A DNA stretch of 8,936 nt, from positions 1 through 8,936 of the forward strand of contig NZ_CALLDG010000021.1 of NCBI RefSeq assembly GCF_937999985.1. The letters are read 5' to 3'. The first letter of the stretch is position 1. Every line of letters begins with the position of its first letter. The stretch comes from an uncultured Corynebacterium sp. (GTDB lineage: Bacteria; Actinomycetota; Actinomycetes; Mycobacteriales; Mycobacteriaceae). Positions 5,465-8,936 of the stretch are shown in pieces. The position numbers and the translations under genes were made by a program. The notes below the pieces were generated by a model. It made no database searches and was not told where the DNA came from. It saw only the letters and a program-made list of their open reading frames with translations.

Positions 5465-8215
5465 ATGACATTTTCTACCAAGGCATCGACGAAGGTCAGC
5501 TTCGTGTTGGAAAGCCTGGATGTGCACAATTTCGCGGGCATCGAATCCGCGCACTTTGTCCCAAGCGCCACCGGGGTGACCGTCGTCCACGGCAGTAACG
5601 AGGCCGGAAAATCCAGCCTGATGAACGCCTTTGGCCTGCTGCTTTCGGATTGGAAGGTCTCGACGACCTCCAAGAAAGTCAGTGGTTTTTTCCCCGTGGG
5701 CTGCGGCACCAAGCCGAAGATCACCGCCCGTATGCAGCTGGGCGAGAACCTGGTGGAGTACACCAAGGATTTTGAGAAGAAGAAGGTGCTCCTAGATGTG
5801 TTGCGCCCCTCCGTGCACAACTACACCGGCGACCAGGCGATGGAGAAGTTCAGTGAGCTGCTGAATGAGAGCATCGACTCCGCGCTGCGCGAGGCACTCT
5901 TCGTCAGCCAAGGACAGCGCCTGGACGCACTCGATTTCACGGCCATCCCCTCCCTTTCCTCGGCCCTGCGCACCGCTGGTGATGACGCCACAGTAAGCGC
6001 CGCCAGTGGTATCAGTGAAAATGACCAGGGTTCCGCGGAGCTGCTAGTCCGCCTGATCGACGACGAAGACAAGAAGCTGCGAGACCGCCGAGCCAACAGA
6101 AGTTCCAAGGGAGAGCTGGCCGCCGCCGAGGCAGACTTGGCGAGTGCGCAAGACGCCCTAGCGACCGCCGAGCTTGAGTACAACAATGCGCAGGCAGCGA
6201 TCCGCGAGATCGAATCCAAACAGATTCAGCGCGCCGATGCCGAAGACGATCTACCGGATGCGCAGAAAGAGTTCGACGAATGCGCCGAGCGGTTAGAGGC
6301 TGCGAAGAAGATCGCGGAGGCCTTAAGCGCCCTGGAAAGCGAACTGGAACTGAAACAGGACCAGGTCGGGCGATGGCAAGAGGCATCCGAGGCGCGGGAG
6401 AAGCAGAAGCTAGCGCAGGGGGAGCTAGAACAGTCGCTCAAAACTGCGACGGAGGAGCTACGTGGCGTCCAGAAAAGGGCTAAGGAACAACAGGCCGAGC
6501 GCGACGAGGCGAAGAGAGCCTTCGATAGCGCCTACGCCGCGTACGTCCGTGCGGATAAGCGTGCCAAGCTGGCCACCGCGCTGAAGTCCACGGCGGACAT
6601 CCAGGGGCGGCTGGAATCCGCGACGGAGGAGCGGGATAGCGCGGTGAAGCTGGATGCGAAGGTAGCGGAGCTGGCTCAAAAGGTGGATCGCAACCCGGCC
6701 ACGCCGCAGGCGGAACAAAAGATCCGTGAGGCGATGACGGACCTGGACGCGCAGATAAAGATCCGCGATGCGGGCGCGACTTCCGTGCATATCGCAGGGC
6801 CGGCCGACAGCACCATCGTGGACAACGGAGTGGAGGCCACCCTGGGGGAGAGCGGCCTGGAAAAGAAGGTCACCACCGAATGGACCGTTGGCCTGGGTGA
6901 ATACGAGGTGCGCGTCACCCCGGCGCAGGATTCCAGCAACCTCGACCTGAACGTCGACGAGGCGCTGCAGAAAGTCAATGCGGAACTATCGGCGGTCGGG
7001 CGCGAGCATATTGCGCTCGAGGATCCGCGCGCGGAAGTGCTTGAAGAGTTTGGGCGTGCCGTTCGGACGCGGAACGAGGACGAGGAAACCCTGCGCGACC
7101 AGCGTGCGAGGCTCAAGGCTATCCTCGGTAAGCGAACACTTTCCGACCTGAACGGTCAGGTGGAAAGCCTCACCGCCGAGGTCGAGAAGCTGCTAGAAAC
7201 CAGTAGCTCCCTGCGTAGTGACGCCAACGTGCAGGCCGGCGAAAACATCGACGAAGCAGAAGAAGGCGCCGCGCTGGAGGCAGCCACCCGAGCCCGTGAC
7301 GAGGCCAACGGACGCCTGCTTTCCCTACAGAACAACGACGCGATCGAGCGGAAGATCCAGTACGAGGCGAAGGTGGAAAACCTGCAACAGCAGCTGGATG
7401 CGGCAGCGAAGGATCTGGAAGCAGCCCGCGAGCGATATTCCGACGAAGAACTGAACGCGAAGCGCACCCAGGCAACGCAGGCCGTGGATGTGGCTCGCGA
7501 AAAGCTAGATTCCAAGCGCCGGGAAGTCGGCGAGCTCGGCGACGTGGAGGACGTGCAGGCGAGCCTCGAGGGCGCCCGGAGCCGGGTAAACATGCTGAAC
7601 CAGCAGGTACAGGAATGCCGAGTGGACATTGCAGCCCTGAACGCCAAGCTCGGGCAGGCTCGCGGTTCTGCGGAAACCAAGGAGCAGGCAAAGGCAGAAG
7701 TAAAACGTTTGGAGGGCGTGGTCGCTAGGCTGCGCAGGCAGGCGGATGCCGCGGAGCTGCTGCATCAGGTGGTTCAGGAATCGCGGAAGCGGATGCAGGA
7801 AAAGTACTCCGAGCCATATCGCAAGGCCCTGAACAAGCTCTCCGGGATTGTCTTCGGTAGCGATGTTGATCTGGACGTTGATGAGAAGTTCCAGGTTTCG
7901 AGCCGCGCTATCGGCAGCGTGCGCCTGGAAAAGGAGCAGCTCTCCGGCGGTGCGCAAGAGCAGGTGGAGATTCTGCAGTTGCTCGCCATCGCCCGCCTGG
8001 TGGGCCACGACGGCAGCGGGGTGCCGATCTTCCTAGACGACGTGTTGGGTTTCAGTGATACCGACAGGGCCAAGAGCATGAACAAGGTGCTCGGCGCCTT
8101 GGGACGGGATAATCAGATCATCGTCCTGACCTGCGATAAAGATAGGTTCTCCCGGATACCAGGTGTGGACTACCAGAGCATCGACAGCATTAAGAAAGCT
8201 GGAGTTCGTCCCTAG
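5465..8215 (+). CDS. SbcC/Rad50-like coiled-coil ATPase lacking a zinc hook
   Basis: 916-residue SMC-like ABC ATPase, likely the motor and DNA-clamping partner of the preceding phosphoesterase. The N-terminal half has Walker A GSNEAGKS (43-50, Lys49) and a Q-loop FVSQGQ (146-151). A long Glu/Lys/Ala-rich heptad region, about 190-430, forms the outgoing coiled coil. At about 437-486 a beta-prone segment (VHIAGPADSTIVDNG to EYEVRVTP) interrupts it, followed by the returning coil to about 800. The C-terminal lobe has the signature LSGGAQEQ (826-833), Walker B IFLDD (855-859), D-loop GFSDTDR and IIVLTCDKDRF (885-895). Its few cysteines are scattered and none forms CxxC, so the Rad50 zinc hook is absent. 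Walker B ends Asp-Asp instead of Asp-Glu, and the switch His is replaced by Asp891. Overall it fits Rv1278-type proteins better than classical SbcC. The start lies 20 nt after the previous stop, behind a purine-rich stretch with a poorly spaced ribosome site, so the exact start is slightly uncertain. Confidence 0.88.
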   Translation: MTFSTKASTKVSFVLESLDVHNFAGIESAHFVPSATGVTVVHGSNEAGKSSLMNAFGLLLSDWKVSTTSKKVSGFFPVGCGTKPKITARMQLGENLVEYTKDFEKKKVLLDVLRPSVHNYTGDQAMEKFSELLNESIDSALREALFVSQGQRLDALDFTAIPSLSSALRTAGDDATVSAASGISENDQGSAELLVRLIDDEDKKLRDRRANRSSKGELAAAEADLASAQDALATAELEYNNAQAAIREIESKQIQRADAEDDLPDAQKEFDECAERLEAAKKIAEALSALESELELKQDQVGRWQEASEAREKQKLAQGELEQSLKTATEELRGVQKRAKEQQAERDEAKRAFDSAYAAYVRADKRAKLATALKSTADIQGRLESATEERDSAVKLDAKVAELAQKVDRNPATPQAEQKIREAMTDLDAQIKIRDAGATSVHIAGPADSTIVDNGVEATLGESGLEKKVTTEWTVGLGEYEVRVTPAQDSSNLDLNVDEALQKVNAELSAVGREHIALEDPRAEVLEEFGRAVRTRNEDEETLRDQRARLKAILGKRTLSDLNGQVESLTAEVEKLLETSSSLRSDANVQAGENIDEAEEGAALEAATRARDEANGRLLSLQNNDAIERKIQYEAKVENLQQQLDAAAKDLEAARERYSDEELNAKRTQATQAVDVAREKLDSKRREVGELGDVEDVQASLEGARSRVNMLNQQVQECRVDIAALNAKLGQARGSAETKEQAKAEVKRLEGVVARLRRQADAAELLHQVVQESRKRMQEKYSEPYRKALNKLSGIVFGSDVDLDVDEKFQVSSRAIGSVRLEKEQLSGGAQEQVEILQLLAIARLVGHDGSGVPIFLDDVLGFSDTDRAKSMNKVLGALGRDNQIIVLTCDKDRFSRIPGVDYQSIDSIKKAGVRP

Positions 8216-8751
8216 TACTCGCTGTAGTCGTCGTAGTCGTCGTAACCCCCGTCATACTGCGCATCGTCATAACCGTCGAGGTATCCCTCGTAGTAGGAAT
8301 CGTCCGGCGCGGGTGCGGGTTCTGCCGGGCGGGCGGCCATCATCTTGTTGGCGCACGTCGACGTCCACCCTGACGTTCCGTCGGTAAAGAAAGTCGTGCC
8401 GGTCTCGTGCATCGAGGGATCCCCGCAAGAGGCGATCGTCTTATTCATGACGGACGGGTTCGCTTGCCCCGGCGCCTCAGTGTGGCCAATGACCACCTCG
8501 CCGGTGGTGTTCGTCTGCTGCGAGCCACCCGGGGTGGGTGCCGGAGACTTGGCCTCTGAGTCCTTCCCGTCCTTCTTGTCCTCGTCCTTATTCTTGTCCT
8601 TGTCCTTGGAATCGGAATTATCTGTAGTGTTTTCCGGAGACGCTGTAACAGTCGTTGTTCGCACCTCATTCGAATCGTCCCCACCAAAACCACAGCCAGA
8701 CAGGGCAAGGGCGGAAGTAAGAGCCAGAGCGATAATCCCCGCGCGACGCAT
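8212..8751 (-). CDS. Acidic Tyr/Asp-rich lipoprotein, function unknown
   Basis: 179-residue predicted lipoprotein. MRR is followed by a hydrophobic stretch and the lipobox LSGC (17-20), so Cys20 should be lipidated and the protein anchored outside the cytoplasmic membrane. After it come a Thr/Asn-rich part, a charged Lys/Asp linker (about 46-68) and a Pro/Gly/Gln spacer. A compact conserved-looking segment at 85-138 follows (VVIGHTEAPG, Cys109, FFTDGTSGW, Cys133); its two cysteines could form a disulfide. The last 30 residues contain 9 Tyr and 10 Asp in loose YDD and GY repeats. I do not recognise a family. GGAG (complement of 8759-8762) stands 7 nt before the ATG, which supports the start. 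The gene converges on the ATPase gene with a 4-nt overlap of stops and appears to be a separate unit unrelated to the repair operon. Confidence 0.85.
   Translation of the reverse strand: MRRAGIIALALTSALALSGCGFGGDDSNEVRTTTVTASPENTTDNSDSKDKDKNKDEDKKDGKDSEAKSPAPTPGGSQQTNTTGEVVIGHTEAPGQANPSVMNKTIASCGDPSMHETGTTFFTDGTSGWTSTCANKMMAARPAEPAPAPDDSYYEGYLDGYDDAQYDGGYDDYDDYSEY
8224..8241. repeat. 9-bp tandem repeat in lipoprotein tail
   Basis: Two perfect copies of GTAGTCGTC read as Tyr-Asp-Asp repeats on the minus strand. Degenerate copies continue to about 8300, giving the Tyr/Asp-rich C-terminus of the lipoprotein. Such short in-frame repeats can change length by slippage. Confidence 0.7.
8560..8609. 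repeat. Degenerate GTCCTT hexamer repeat in lipoprotein linker
   Basis: The hexamer GTCCTT and close variants (GTCCTC, TTCTTG) recur across this stretch. On the minus strand they encode the alternating Lys-Asp linker of the lipoprotein. The reading frame is kept throughout; variation in repeat number between strains would be expected. Confidence 0.6.
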
Positions 8752-8856
8752 GTTCGATCTCCTTTGAGATTATTAAAAATTACTTTAAGAATACCCAGCT
8801 AGTGCCCTGTGACGCAGTTATCATCGCCACAGTAGAGAATACTTAGGAGTGCTCCC
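8752..8856. promoter_or_regulatory. Divergent intergenic promoter region
   Basis: This 105-nt stretch is AT-richer than its surroundings and lies between two divergent start codons, so it should hold promoters for both. On the minus strand TATTCT (complement of 8788-8793) is a fair -10 box about 36 nt upstream of the lipoprotein ATG; no convincing -35 is seen. On the plus strand GAGAAT at 8835-8840 is a weaker -10 candidate close to the start at 8857. TGTGACGCAGTTATCA at 8808-8823 has one perfect half (TGTGA) of a CRP/GlxR-type operator and a poor second half. Confidence 0.45.
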
Positions 8857-8936
8857 ATGAAGTCCCACTCAAAGCCTCGCTCGAAGTCCCATTCGCTGCC
8901 AGTAAAGATCGCCGCGGTAATCACTTCAGTTGCCTT
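8857..8936 (+). CDS. N-terminus of a probable exported or membrane protein (partial)
   Basis: Only the first 26 codons are in the window. The ATG is preceded by AGGAG at 8845-8849 with 7 nt spacing, a strong ribosome site, so the start is believable. The peptide begins with a basic Ser/Lys/His stretch (KSHSKPRSKSHS) followed by the hydrophobic run VKIAAVITSVA, the pattern of a signal peptide or first membrane segment. AAGTCCCA(C/T)TC occurs twice (8860-8870 and 8884-8894), giving the repeated KSHS. The family cannot be told. It is transcribed away from the lipoprotein gene. Confidence 0.65.
   Translation, partial: MKSHSKPRSKSHSLPVKIAAVITSVA

Noticed and set aside
5821..7691. Long minus-strand open frames under the coiled-coil ATPase
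   Set aside because: Their Ser/Arg/Ala-rich translations mirror the Glu/Ala/Lys-rich coiled-coil codons on the other strand; no independent evidence for genes.
4176..8215. Calling the pair canonical sbcD and sbcC
   Set aside because: The phosphoesterase lacks two standard metal ligands and the ATPase lacks the zinc hook, so the symbols would overstate equivalence to E. coli SbcCD.
89..8215. A known named defence system such as DISARM or Zorya
   Set aside because: No methyltransferase, phospholipase-D, Mot-like or other signature genes of those systems are present; the four genes fit DNA repair families better.
8345..8767. 140-codon plus-strand open frame opposite the lipoprotein
   Set aside because: The minus-strand gene has a lipobox, a ribosome site and a sensible domain order; the plus-strand frame has none of these.
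8807..8832. CTGTG...CACAG inverted repeat as a terminator or operator
   Set aside because: Only 5 bp per arm with a 16-nt loop and no following T-run, in a divergent promoter region; weak enough to be chance.

Overview
The window is high-GC DNA with dense, short-gapped gene packing. Gene families and signals point to an actinobacterium of the Mycobacteriales, most likely Corynebacterium: a HelZ-type SNF2 helicase next to a SWIM zinc-finger protein (the Rv2101/Rv2102 pair of mycobacteria), an SbcD/SbcC-like pair resembling Rv1277/Rv1278, and a small acidic lipoprotein. These family names come from memory of the families; the species cannot be fixed from sequence alone.

Positions 89-8215 (+ strand) hold four genes that look like a single operon. 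They are a SNF2-family helicase (HelZ-like), a SWIM zinc-finger protein, an SbcD/Mre11-like metallophosphoesterase and an SbcC/Rad50-like coiled-coil ATPase. The first two overlap by 8 nt, the next gap is 3 nt and the last is 20 nt. No terminator or promoter is visible inside. A DNA translocase, a possible DNA- or protein-binding zinc module, a nuclease-like subunit and a long SMC-like ATPase suggest joint action in DNA repair, recombination or clearance of abnormal DNA. Their physical cooperation is inferred only from co-orientation and coupling.

The nuclease-like pair departs from classical SbcCD. The phosphoesterase has Gln for His in motif I and Asp for His in motif V. The ATPase has no CxxC zinc hook and carries a short beta-rich segment at the apex of its coiled coil. 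It also has Asp-Asp at Walker B and no His at the switch position. These features mark a non-canonical Mre11-Rad50-like complex whose activity cannot be assumed from E. coli SbcCD.

Positions 8212-8751 (- strand) encode a lipoprotein with a Lys/Asp linker and a Tyr/Asp-rich tail. Its stop codon overlaps the ATPase stop within one CTAG. A 105-nt AT-richer divergent intergenic region (8752-8856) separates it from the first 80 nt of a + strand gene, probably for an exported or membrane protein, cut by the window end. I saw no tRNA, rRNA, CRISPR array, insertion sequence or integrase.
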